Shown here one piece after another: positions 43,146 through 51,053 of a DNA stretch of 64,000 bases. Under the pieces are notes generated by a model. That model was not told the DNA's origin, ran no database searches, and was given only the letters and a program-made list of their open reading frames with translations. The stretch comes from Streptomyces smyrnaeus (GTDB lineage Bacteria; Actinomycetota; Actinomycetes; Streptomycetales; Streptomycetaceae), in contig NZ_JAFFZM010000001.1 in NCBI RefSeq assembly GCF_017676345.1, positions 729,773 to 793,772 on the forward strand, in the 5' to 3' direction. Numbering within the stretch: the stretch's first letter is position 1; the number at the start of each line of letters is the position of its first letter. The translations under genes and the position numbers were made by a program.

Positions 43146-44072
43146 ATGACTTCTTCACGAACATCGGTTGGGGACCCGGCAGCCATCAGGGTCGAGGGGC
43201 TGACCAAGCGCTATGGCCGTAGAACAGCTGTCGATGACCTGTCTTTCACGGTCGGGCCCGGAAGGGTGACGGGTTTCTTCGGCCCGAACGGGGCAGGGAA
43301 GACCACTGCGCTCAAGGTTGTCGTCGGACTGGCGCGGCCGGCTGCGGGCCGGGCGTTCCTGCGGGGCACGTCGGTCACGACGATCAGGCCCGACGCCCGC
43401 TTGCTCGGCGTGCACATCGAACCGTGCGGGGCCCATCCCGGCCGGACCGGTCGGGCGCACCTGCGGTCGCTGGCCGCGCTGGCCGGACTACCCCGCCGCC
43501 GGGTCGGTGAAGTCCTGGAACTCGTCGGCCTGGAGGAGGCGGCCCGGCGCAAGGTCGGGAAGTACTCGCTGGGCATGCGGCAGCGACTCGGGCTCGCCGC
43601 GGCGCTGCTGGGCGATCCGGAGATCCTGGTGTTGGACGAGCCGGTGAACGGCTTGGACCCGCAGGGCATCCGCTGGTTGCGTAAGCTGCTGCGGGACCGG
43701 GCCGCGAGTGGTGGCACAGTCCTGCTGTCCAGCCACATGCTCAGTGAGGCCGCCCAGACCGTCGACGACGTGATCATGATCGATCGGGGCCGACTGGTCC
43801 ATGAAGGTACGATGCAGGACCTCGAACGGTCCGGGGCGAGCGCGGTCGTCGTACGCACCGCCGAGGCCCAGCGCCTGTCGACGTTGGTGGTTTCGGCCGG
43901 TGGCCGCACAAGGCTTGATGACGAGGGCGGCGGGCTGCTGATCGAAGGGCTCGACGCCGCGGAGGTGGCGCGGCTGGCCCACCGCGGCGGCGTCCTGCTG
44001 GAGGAAATCGCCCAGCGGACCGCGTCGTTGGAGGACGTGTTCTTCGGTCTCACAGGAGGGGCGGACCGTTGA
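43146..44072 (+). CDS. ABC transporter ATP-binding protein
   Basis: 308 aa. Walker A GPNGAGKTT, signature YSLGMRQRLGLA, Walker B EILVLDEPVNGLD and H-loop VLLSSHML are all present. The C-terminal ~80 residues follow the pattern of drug/antimicrobial-peptide resistance ATPases (SLEDVFFGLTGG). It pairs with the permease whose TTG start overlaps its stop. The start MTSSRTSVGD was preferred to an upstream ATG at 43107. With the two-component system it forms a four-gene operon of the kind that responds to envelope stress or antibiotics. Confidence 0.93.
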   Translation: MTSSRTSVGDPAAIRVEGLTKRYGRRTAVDDLSFTVGPGRVTGFFGPNGAGKTTALKVVVGLARPAAGRAFLRGTSVTTIRPDARLLGVHIEPCGAHPGRTGRAHLRSLAALAGLPRRRVGEVLELVGLEEAARRKVGKYSLGMRQRLGLAAALLGDPEILVLDEPVNGLDPQGIRWLRKLLRDRAASGGTVLLSSHMLSEAAQTVDDVIMIDRGRLVHEGTMQDLERSGASAVVVRTAEAQRLSTLVVSAGGRTRLDDEGGGLLIEGLDAAEVARLAHRGGVLLEEIAQRTASLEDVFFGLTGGADR

Positions 44073-44788
44073 GCCATCTACTGCGAGGCGAATTGATCAA
44101 GGCCGTGACCACCCGGACTTTGCTGGGCTTTGCGGTGGGTGGGGTCGCGTACGCGGTCCTGAACGTTCTGGCGGTCGCGGTATGGGCGGGCACGCTGGAC
44201 GAGGTGCCCGAGAAGGAGGAGGCCCTGTCGGCGTTGCCGACCCTGCTTCTGCTCTGGGGGCTGGTCGGTACGGCCGGGGAGTATCGGCACCGGACGGCTG
44301 CACCGGCGGCTCTGGTGGGCCGCCGTCACCGCGGGTTCGTGCTGTCGGCGAGAATCACCGCATACGCACTGACGGGGCTCCTGCTCGGTACGCTGACGAC
44401 CATGGTGTCGGTCGGGCTTGCGCTGCCGCTGTTGAGCGACCATCCGGGTCCCGACCTCACCTCGGGAGACGTCGGTGCCGTCGTGGCGGGCAACCTCGTG
44501 GCGTTCGTCCTGTCGGCGATCCTGGGTGCCGCCCTCGGCGCTCTGATCCGTAGCCCGGTCCTGGGGGTGGTCGTCCTGCTGATCGTGAACTTCGCCGTGA
44601 TCCCGCTGCTGTCCGGGGTGTCGGAGTCGATGGCCAACCTCACGCCGTTCGGCGCGGCCGGCGTGCTGAGCCGGATGACCCACTACACGACCCTGTCGGT
44701 CGTCGAGGCCGGATGGGTACTGGCCGCCTGGACGGCCGCGGTCGCGCTCGTCGCGGTCGTTGTCGAGCGACGGCGCGATCTGGCGTGA
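44069..44788 (+). CDS. ABC transporter permease
   Basis: 239-aa protein with six hydrophobic helices (for example TLLGFAVGGVAYAVLNVLAV, LVAFVLSAILGAALGALI, VVVLLIVNFAVIPLLSGV). The start is a rare TTG overlapping the upstream TGA (TTGA), with AGGAGG ahead of it. The type matches ABC-2 permeases of bacitracin/lantibiotic-resistance exporters. It overlaps the histidine kinase by four bases, so assembly and sensing are co-translated. Confidence 0.88.
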   Translation: MSHLLRGELIKAVTTRTLLGFAVGGVAYAVLNVLAVAVWAGTLDEVPEKEEALSALPTLLLLWGLVGTAGEYRHRTAAPAALVGRRHRGFVLSARITAYALTGLLLGTLTTMVSVGLALPLLSDHPGPDLTSGDVGAVVAGNLVAFVLSAILGAALGALIRSPVLGVVVLLIVNFAVIPLLSGVSESMANLTPFGAAGVLSRMTHYTTLSVVEAGWVLAAWTAAVALVAVVVERRRDLA

Positions 44789-45912
44789 ACCGGTTCCTGC
44801 AGCGTGCCCGAGCGGCGTGCGACCCGCTGGTCGCGCGCCGCTCGGCGCTCTTCGACCTCCTGCTGGCCATGGTCACGACCGGCGTGGAACTCGGGGTGTT
44901 CTTCGACAGCAACACCCGGGTCGGCGTTCTCCCGGTCGTGGTGACGGTGCTCGCCGGCTCCACTCTGCTCGGCCGCCGCCGCGCACCGTTGACGGTGCTC
45001 GCCGCAGCCTGTGCGGGTGCCGCCGCGCTCATCTGGCTCGGCTACGCGCCGGGCGGTGGCCCCGCCGTGGTCGCCCTCGCCTCACTCGCCGACCTGCGCG
45101 ACCGCAGAGTCTCGGTGGCAGCACTCGTCCCGACGATGCTGTACCTGGGGCTGGCGAGCATCTGCTCACCGCCCGTCACGATCGGCGCGTGGGCCCTCGG
45201 TTCGTATCTGCAGACCCGGCGGCGCTACACCCGGGCGCTGGAGGACCGGGCGGCCACTTTGGAACGCGAGCGTGACCAGCTCGACCAGCTCGCGGCACAG
45301 CGGGAGCGCACCGCGGTCGCCCGCGAACTCCACGACATCGTCGCCCATTCGGTCACCGTCATGCTGATCGGCGTGCGCGGCGCCCGGGACGTCCTGCCGA
45401 CCGAGCCCCGGGTCGCGGCTGAGACCCTGGAACGGGTCGAGGCCAGCGCGGAGCAGAGCCTGGCCGAGCTCCGCCGGATCCTCGGCCTGCTGCGCACGCC
45501 GGACAACAGCACGCAGTGGCGACCGCCACCCTCGCTCGACCAGCTCACCGAGTTGGTCGCCGAGTACCGGGGCGCCGGGATGCCTGTGCGGCTCGAGGTC
45601 ACCGGCGAAGCCCGGCCGCTGGCCGACGGCCTCGAACTGTCGGCCTACCGGATCGTTGAGGAGGCGCTGACCAATGTGCTCAAGCACAGCGATCCCACCC
45701 AGGTCACGGTGACGCTCGGCTACGGTCCGACGCGGTTGGACCTCACGGTCGAAGACGACGGCGGCGGCGGTGACCCGGCCCCGTCGTCCGGCGGGCACGG
45801 CATACGCGGAATGCGGGAGCGTGCGGCGGTGGCAGGCGGCAGCCTGGACACCCGCCGGACCGTCGACGGCTTCCTGGTGGCCGCCCGGCTCCCGGTCGGG
45901 GGCGCGGTATGA
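44785..45912 (+). CDS. Two-component sensor histidine kinase (NarL-system, HisKA_3)
   Basis: 375 aa from a GTG that overlaps the permease stop (GTGA). The N-terminal ~145 residues contain four or five membrane helices with no large sensor loop, as in kinases that sense through a partner transporter. The dimerisation/phospho-acceptor helix is ERTAVARELHDIVAHSVTVM, with the His in ELHD. The ATPase domain has YRIVEEALTNVLKHS (N box) and VEDDGGGGDP, GGHGIRGMRERAAVAGG (G boxes). It phosphorylates the response regulator encoded four bases on. Confidence 0.94.
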   Translation: MNRFLQRARAACDPLVARRSALFDLLLAMVTTGVELGVFFDSNTRVGVLPVVVTVLAGSTLLGRRRAPLTVLAAACAGAAALIWLGYAPGGGPAVVALASLADLRDRRVSVAALVPTMLYLGLASICSPPVTIGAWALGSYLQTRRRYTRALEDRAATLERERDQLDQLAAQRERTAVARELHDIVAHSVTVMLIGVRGARDVLPTEPRVAAETLERVEASAEQSLAELRRILGLLRTPDNSTQWRPPPSLDQLTELVAEYRGAGMPVRLEVTGEARPLADGLELSAYRIVEEALTNVLKHSDPTQVTVTLGYGPTRLDLTVEDDGGGGDPAPSSGGHGIRGMRERAAVAGGSLDTRRTVDGFLVAARLPVGGAV

Positions 45913-46574
45913 CCATCCGCGTTCTGATCGTCGACGACCAGGAGCTGATCCGCACCGGCTTCCGGCTGTTCCTGCAGACGCAGGACGACATCGAGGTCGC
46001 CGGCGAAGCCGCCGACGGCCACGAGGCACTGGCCCAGGCCGCTGCCCTCGCCCCCGACGTGGTCCTGATGGACATCCGGATGCCGCGCATGGACGGTGTC
46101 GAGGCCACCTCCCGGCTGACCGCCGCCGGATCCTCGCCCCGGGTGCTGATCCTGACGACCTATGACCTGGACGAGTACGTCTTCGGCGCACTGCGGGCAG
46201 GCGCGTCGGGTTTCCTGCTCAAGGACGCCTCACGCGACCGCCTGCTGGAGGCGATCCACGTCGTGCACGACGGTGAGGCGCTGCTGTCGCCGTCGATCAC
46301 CCGCAGGATGATCGAGGACTACGCCTCCCGCGCCCAACCGCTCCGGCCCACTTCCGAGCTGATGAACGGTCTCACCCCCCGGGAACGGGAAACCCTCCTG
46401 CTGGTGGCCAGAGGGCTGTCGAACCCGGAGATCGCCGCGCGCCTGGTCGTGACCGAGGCGACGGTGAAGAGCCACATCGGCAGCATGTTCGCCAAGCTCC
46501 AGCTGCGTGACCGCGCCCAAGCTGTGGTATTCGCCTACGAGAACGGCCTCGTCCTCCCGGGCAGCTCAGGCTGA
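45909..46574 (+). CDS. Two-component response regulator, NarL/LuxR family
   Basis: 221 aa. In the receiver domain the phospho-acceptor Asp is in PDVVLMDIRMPRMDG, the Thr in ILTTYD and the Lys in GFLLKDAS. The LuxR helix-turn-helix spans LTPRERETLLLVARGLSNPE to TVKSHIGSMFAKL. Overlap with the kinase is ATGA. It probably activates the ABC genes upstream. The operon ends here, with a short convergent gap of 32 bases. Confidence 0.96.
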   Translation: MTIRVLIVDDQELIRTGFRLFLQTQDDIEVAGEAADGHEALAQAAALAPDVVLMDIRMPRMDGVEATSRLTAAGSSPRVLILTTYDLDEYVFGALRAGASGFLLKDASRDRLLEAIHVVHDGEALLSPSITRRMIEDYASRAQPLRPTSELMNGLTPRERETLLLVARGLSNPEIAARLVVTEATVKSHIGSMFAKLQLRDRAQAVVFAYENGLVLPGSSG

Positions 46575-46606
46575 GCCCGGGCTGTTCCGGCAGACGGCCC
46601 TGCCAA

Positions 46607-47194
46607 CTATGGGCGGCGCCCCAGGTAGGCGGCCAGCCGGGTGTAGACGTCGGCGTCGTCGGGCACCGGTACGACCGGGCTGAACGGGCCGCCCTGCTCG
46701 CTGCGGGCCTCTGGCGGCGCAAACTTGGAGAATGCCTCAAGCGCCTGCCCGGCCAGCTCGGGGTCGAGTTCGGCGAGCCGCCGGGTGGCATACGCGAGGT
46801 CCCAGGAATGAACCGTGAACTCGTGGGTGTAGGCCTCCAGAACATCCCGGCCGGGCAGCGTGGCCCACGGCAGCTCCACCATGCGGTCGAGCTGCCCGTC
46901 ATCAGCCCACACCCGCTCGACCTCGCCACGAGCCCGGGCGAATGCGCTTGCCCAGCCGTCATCGGCCACGCCGTCGATCACATCCGGTACGCCACGCGCA
47001 TCGCCTCCGGTACCGACACGGGCGAGCTTGTGCAGCACGGAGACCACATGTCCGAGCAGCGCGCGAACGTCGTAATCGGCGCAGGGAGTGCGGCCCGTGA
47101 GCTCGTCGGGCCTTACCGCCGCGACCTGTTTCCCGGCTTGGTCAAGCGCTCTGACGAAGGTCGGACGCGGGTCATGGGCCGGCTCAGTTGTCAT
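46607..47194 (-). CDS. TIGR03086-type metal-binding DinB-like protein
   Basis: 195 aa from MTTEPAHDPR. It has the mycothiol-dependent maleylpyruvate-isomerase N-terminal (DinB) pattern: VRALLGHVVSVLHKLARVG in the second helix and DVLEAYTHEFTVHSWDLAYA in the later one, giving the three His/Glu metal ligands. The LTGRTPCADYDV start motif is typical of the TIGR03086 group in actinobacteria. Function is probably mycothiol-linked chemistry; the substrate is unknown. It converges with the response regulator and is otherwise monocistronic. Confidence 0.85.
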   Translation of the reverse strand: MTTEPAHDPRPTFVRALDQAGKQVAAVRPDELTGRTPCADYDVRALLGHVVSVLHKLARVGTGGDARGVPDVIDGVADDGWASAFARARGEVERVWADDGQLDRMVELPWATLPGRDVLEAYTHEFTVHSWDLAYATRRLAELDPELAGQALEAFSKFAPPEARSEQGGPFSPVVPVPDDADVYTRLAAYLGRRP

Positions 47195-47529
47195 GATCGG
47201 GAGGCTACAAGGACGCACTGACAGGCCGGGCAGCGGTAGTGAGCAGTCCTGCTGGCGGTCCGTATACCCACCATCTGCCGCACGTTCCAACGCGCACAGG
47301 AGGCAGGTGTCCAACCGGGCCCGTCTCCCGCCTCCTCGGAACACGGGTTCTGCTCGTCATCGCGTCCCGAAGCCAACCCATTGCCACACACGAAAATCCC
47401 CGCGATCACCCCCCACGAAATTCACGCGCCCGGACCCGATTGACGACGTTCTGGCGAAGTTGAATGCGCGATGTCGGTATGACCGCTTGAGGTGGCGGAG
47501 GAGCGCCCGGATTGGCGGGGTCGAGTGCT
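47195..47529. other. Intergenic region, nothing identified
   Basis: 335 bases between the DinB-like gene start and the hydrolase gene end. No credible ORF, inverted repeat or terminator was noticed. Confidence 0.4.
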
Positions 47530-48465
47530 TCAGTTGGCGGGTTCCGGGGGGAGGTGGTGAGAGAGGTTGGCCAGTCCGCGGATTTCGGTGGCGATGCTGC
47601 CCCACGCGCAACCAGGAAGTTCGTGACCGACTTCGGGCAGGATGAGCAGGCGCGAGTCACGGATCCGGGACGCGATCTTCTTTCCCGCACCGGGCTTGAT
47701 GAGGGGGTCGTCCGCTCCGTGGAGTACCAGTGTGGGCCGGGTGATGGCGCTGATCGGCGGCCCGTGCCATTGGGCGCCGATCTGTCGGCTCTGCGCCTGC
47801 TGGTCGTGCACGCCGCTGTCGGCGTTGCGCTCGGCGGCTTCTCGTGCGGCTGCCTCGTCGAAGGGGCGGTTCGGCGAGGCGAGGAGACGGGAGACGGCGA
47901 TACCGGCCGCGACCGCCCCTTCGGGCGTGTAGGGAAACTTCAGGCGGGCGAACTTCGCCAGGGTCCGCATCCGAATGTAGCGCATGGTCCGCAGCCCTGA
48001 GACGTCTCCGGGGACGGCGGCCATGGAGGTGAGTGTGCGGACGCGGTCCGGGTACCTCAGTGCCACGCGCTGTGCGACGGCACCACCGAGGGAGACGCCC
48101 AGCAGGTGGGCCGACCGCCACCCTAGGGAACCCATGACTGCGACGGCGTCATCGGCCATGTCCTCGGCCGTGTATGCCTGGCCGCGCTTGGCGAACAGCG
48201 CGGAGACGGGGCTGCGGGTGGTGGTGGGCGGCAGGTGGGTCGACTCTCCGCCGTCGCGCTGGTCGTACCGGGCCACCGCGAAGCCCTGCGCGGCCAGCAT
48301 CCGGCACAGTCCGTCCGGAATCCACAGCCGATTGACGCCCAGACCGGTGACGAGCAGCAGCGGCTCACCGTCGGCCCTTTCGGCCAGTGAGTCGAAAGCC
48401 AGCCGCACCGCACCGTTCTCGGCCCAGCGGACCGGACTCCACAGACGCGTCGGTGACGAGGACAT
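47530..48465 (-). CDS. Alpha/beta-hydrolase
   Basis: 311 aa. It has the oxyanion strand LLLVTGLGVNRLWIP, the nucleophile elbow LGVSLGGAVAQ, acid-strand Asp in LVLHGADDPLIKP and His in LPEVGHELPG. Its cap region includes the PYTPEGAVAAGIAVSRLL segment seen in Rv-type and aclacinomycin methylesterase-like hydrolases. There is no signal peptide. It is divergent from a TetR gene with a perfect operator just ahead of its start, so it is probably repressed by that regulator and induced by a small molecule it may hydrolyse. Confidence 0.9.
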   Translation of the reverse strand: MSSSPTRLWSPVRWAENGAVRLAFDSLAERADGEPLLLVTGLGVNRLWIPDGLCRMLAAQGFAVARYDQRDGGESTHLPPTTTRSPVSALFAKRGQAYTAEDMADDAVAVMGSLGWRSAHLLGVSLGGAVAQRVALRYPDRVRTLTSMAAVPGDVSGLRTMRYIRMRTLAKFARLKFPYTPEGAVAAGIAVSRLLASPNRPFDEAAAREAAERNADSGVHDQQAQSRQIGAQWHGPPISAITRPTLVLHGADDPLIKPGAGKKIASRIRDSRLLILPEVGHELPGCAWGSIATEIRGLANLSHHLPPEPAN

Positions 48466-48478
48466 AAGAACCTCCCAT

Positions 48479-48501
48479 AACTGCGATCACTGTTCGCAGT
48501 T
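48479..48501. promoter_or_regulatory. TetR-type operator between hydrolase and regulator
   Basis: Perfect inverted repeat AACTGCGA-N7-TCGCAGTT, 14 bases from each divergent start. The size and place are those of a TetR dimer site controlling both genes. Confidence 0.75.
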
Positions 48502-48514
48502 TCTAGACTAAGGG

Positions 48515-49249
48515 ATGCGCCATGGAACGGAGAAGGCAGGTGGACGAGTGGCCCAGGAACCCGTGACCGTCTGGGCACGGCCGGAGCGCGGCACCCGCGG
48601 GCCCGCGGCCGTGCACAGCCGCGCGGAGCTGACCGCTGTCGCCGTCGAACTGGCGGACCGGAGCGGCCTGTCGGCAGTGTCGATGCGTCAGGTGGCCAAG
48701 GCGCTGGGCGTCGGCCAGGCATCCCTCTACCGCTACATCTCTGGCCGTGAGGACCTGCTTGACCTGATGACGGACTCGGCGGCGGGAGAGATCGACCTCG
48801 ACGTCCCGCTCAGCGGTGATCCCGTTGCGGACCTGGCTGCCCTGGCAGCCCGGACCAGGACCGTCCACCTGCGGCACCACTGGCTGTCCGAGATCCCGCC
48901 GGAACCTCTCCGGCTCGGCCCGCGAAGCCTGGACTACCTGGAATACGCGCTGCGGGCGATGGCGGCCGTCCCTCTGCCGGGTCAGACCAAGATGGAGATC
49001 GTCGCCCTGATGAACGCCCTGATTTCGCAGTTCGCCCGAGCAGAACTCCAGGTCAGCCACGCGAACACCGATCGCCAGGCGGCGCAGGCCGCCTATCTGA
49101 GCGAAACGGCCGCCAAAGGAGATCACCCGCATGTCGCGGCCGCCATGGCCGATCACACCGAAGCAGGACCGGCAGAGAGCCCACATGCGCTGTTCGAGAG
49201 AGCGATGCACCGGGTACTCACCGGCCTCGTCGCGCCCAGCTCCTCCTGA
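48515..49249 (+). CDS. TetR-family transcriptional regulator
   Basis: Up to 244 aa. The helix-turn-helix is at about residues 35-80 (ELADRSGLSAVSMRQVAKAL, GVGQASLYRYISGREDLLDL), preceded by an unusually long ~33-residue lead. The C-terminal TetR_C-like ligand domain follows (LRHHWLSEIPPEPLRLGPRS). The start is uncertain: ATG 48515 has AAGG four bases away, and GTG 48548 has AGGTGG. The gene is divergent from the alpha/beta-hydrolase and is expected to repress it through the operator between them. Confidence 0.9.
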   Translation: MRHGTEKAGGRVAQEPVTVWARPERGTRGPAAVHSRAELTAVAVELADRSGLSAVSMRQVAKALGVGQASLYRYISGREDLLDLMTDSAAGEIDLDVPLSGDPVADLAALAARTRTVHLRHHWLSEIPPEPLRLGPRSLDYLEYALRAMAAVPLPGQTKMEIVALMNALISQFARAELQVSHANTDRQAAQAAYLSETAAKGDHPHVAAAMADHTEAGPAESPHALFERAMHRVLTGLVAPSSS

Positions 49250-49755
49250 TGAGCACTCCAGTTGGCGCATTTCGAGGACCGCGCGGCGCTGCTGCGCGCG
49301 GGGAATCCAACCGTGCTGGATCGGTTCTGGATTTGAGAGCGCCTATCGTGGTTTCCGCAGTCGGCAGCTCTGTGCCCCGGGGGGAGTTCAGGGCAGGGCA
49401 GACTGCATGATGTCGCGACAGCGGTCCACGCTTCGGGGCCACGGCATGTGCCGCAGCCCGAAACGTTCACCTTGTCCCGACGCAGTCCGAATCGGTGGTC
49501 GAGCCCTCGACATGTGCAACTGGATCTCGCCCACGACCGGCCAAGCCCAGAACCACGGTAGAGCCCGGCATCGATAGCCCGTCCTTGGCCCAGGGGGTAC
49601 CGCACGCATCTGGTGATACCGCAGCGGATCCACGAGCTGTCCGGCATCACCGAGTTCGACCTCAGCAACACATCGAGGGTTGTCGATCCCGCTGCCCTGG
49701 ACCGGACACGAGCTGAGCGTTCGGTTCCATGTGGGGGGTCGTCACCGTGGTTCGT
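49250..49755. other. Intergenic region with possible coding debris
   Basis: 506 bases without a supported gene. Two short stretches read like protein but are too short to call. One is LAHFEDRAALLRAGNPTVLD just after the tetR stop; the other is IHELSGITEFDLSNTSRV at about 49618-49680. Neither has a start with a ribosome site. Decayed genes are possible. Confidence 0.3.
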
Positions 49756-50139
49756 TCATCCGGGGAAGGCGATCGTACTCATCAGCGCGTTGGCCTCCTG
49801 CCGGGAGTCGAGCCGAGTGTGCTGGACGACGATGGGAACGTCGCTGGTGACGAGGAGGCAGTAGTCGGTGCCGACGGGGATGTGTTCCGGCCCGTCGAGG
49901 TCGTTGATGCGCTGGTGGAAGGCGCGCCGGGGGGCGATGGCGAGGACGAAGGGGCCCGCGGGCTCGCGGTCGGTGAAATAGACGTACACCTCGACACGCG
50001 CCCGGGTGTCCCCCGCGTTGAGCATGCAGATGCTGTCGTGACTGGTCATCTCAGGCTCGGGCCCACAGCTGCGCGGCGGAATGTAGCCGTCGGCGATGAC
50101 CCAGGCGGTGGCTCCGATGCCGGTGGGACAGGGGTTCAT
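49756..50139 (-). CDS. Sensory rhodopsin transducer (ASRT)-family protein
   Basis: 127 aa from MNPCPTGIGA. It is a compact beta-sandwich pattern matching the Anabaena sensory rhodopsin transducer family: WVIADGYIPP at the start, MTSHDSICMLNAGDTRARVE, VYVYFTDREPAGPF, HQRINDL, and the end VVQHTRLDSRQEANALMSTI. Most family members in soil bacteria occur without a rhodopsin beside sugar-catabolic genes and are thought to bind a sugar-like ligand. Here it is the last gene of a sugar-acid operon, which fits that idea. Confidence 0.88.
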   Translation of the reverse strand: MNPCPTGIGATAWVIADGYIPPRSCGPEPEMTSHDSICMLNAGDTRARVEVYVYFTDREPAGPFVLAIAPRRAFHQRINDLDGPEHIPVGTDYCLLVTSDVPIVVQHTRLDSRQEANALMSTIAFPG

Positions 50140-50198
50140 GGAAGGTTCCCTTTCGAATGCGATCTGCGCTTCGGTGGAAAGTCGACTGCTGGTCGGGG

Positions 50199-50972
50199 TC
50201 AGAAGTCGTTGGCCCCCCGGGCGGTGAGCCCGCCGTCGACATGCAGGTGGCTGCCGGTGACGTAGCTGGACTTGGGTCCGAGCAGCCAGTCGATGGCCTC
50301 GGCGATCTCCTCGGGCCGCGCGAGCCGGCCGAGAGGGATCTGCGTCCGTGCGCGGGAGGCGGCATCGTCGTGCTCGTCCGTGGTGACGTCGAGCAGCGGT
50401 GTCGCGGTGGCACCGGGGACGACGCCATTGACGCGGATGCCGCATCCCGCGTAGTCGACGGCGAGGGCTTTGACCATGGCGGAGACGCCGCCCTTGGAGC
50501 TTCCGTACGCGCTGTTGGCGCCTCCGGCGAACCCCACGAAAGCCGAGGGGGACGAGACACAGACGATCGCGCCGGGGAGCCCGTGCTCCAGAAGAAGCCG
50601 GATGGCCTCGCGGCAGGTCAGAAAGGTGCCGGTGAGGTTGACGTCGATGACGCCTGCCCATTCCGCGAGCGTGGTCTCATGTGCCTTCCGGGAGATTTCG
50701 ACACCCGCGTTGGCGACGATGCGGGTGGGAACACCGAGGGAGGTGCGGCACTGGGCGTAGGCCTCGGAGACGGCTGCTTCCTGGCAGATGTCGGCGGCGA
50801 CAGCCAGCGTGTGGGGCGCGCCGCGCTCCTCTGCCTCCCCGGCGACCGCCTCCACACGGGCACGGTCCCGGTCCAGCAGGGCGAGGGGGTGTCCGAGCGA
50901 TGCCTGCTGGAGTGCGACGGCACGCCCGATGCCGGATCCCGCGCCGGTGATGAAGGTGATGTCGTCGTGCAT
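50199..50972 (-). CDS. Short-chain dehydrogenase/reductase (classical SDR)
   Basis: 257 aa. The Rossmann motif is TGAGSGIGRA, the NAG motif is IVANAGVE, and the catalytic Ser/Tyr/Lys lie in IVCVSSPSAF and YGSSKGG. The C-terminal signature is SYVTGSHLHVDGGL. An Asp at the end of the second strand (LLDRDRA) favours NAD+. It probably oxidises a sugar, sugar acid or dehydrated intermediate made by the enolase-superfamily enzyme of the same operon. It lies 59 bases from the ASRT gene and 81 from the sugar porter. Confidence 0.93.
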   Translation of the reverse strand: MHDDITFITGAGSGIGRAVALQQASLGHPLALLDRDRARVEAVAGEAEERGAPHTLAVAADICQEAAVSEAYAQCRTSLGVPTRIVANAGVEISRKAHETTLAEWAGVIDVNLTGTFLTCREAIRLLLEHGLPGAIVCVSSPSAFVGFAGGANSAYGSSKGGVSAMVKALAVDYAGCGIRVNGVVPGATATPLLDVTTDEHDDAASRARTQIPLGRLARPEEIAEAIDWLLGPKSSYVTGSHLHVDGGLTARGANDF

Positions 50973-51053
50973 CGTGCTCGTCCTTCGGATGTCGTGTTTT
51001 GGAGAGTGCTTTTTCCGGGGATTGCTTTGTTTCCTGGGCCCGGTGCCAGCGGT

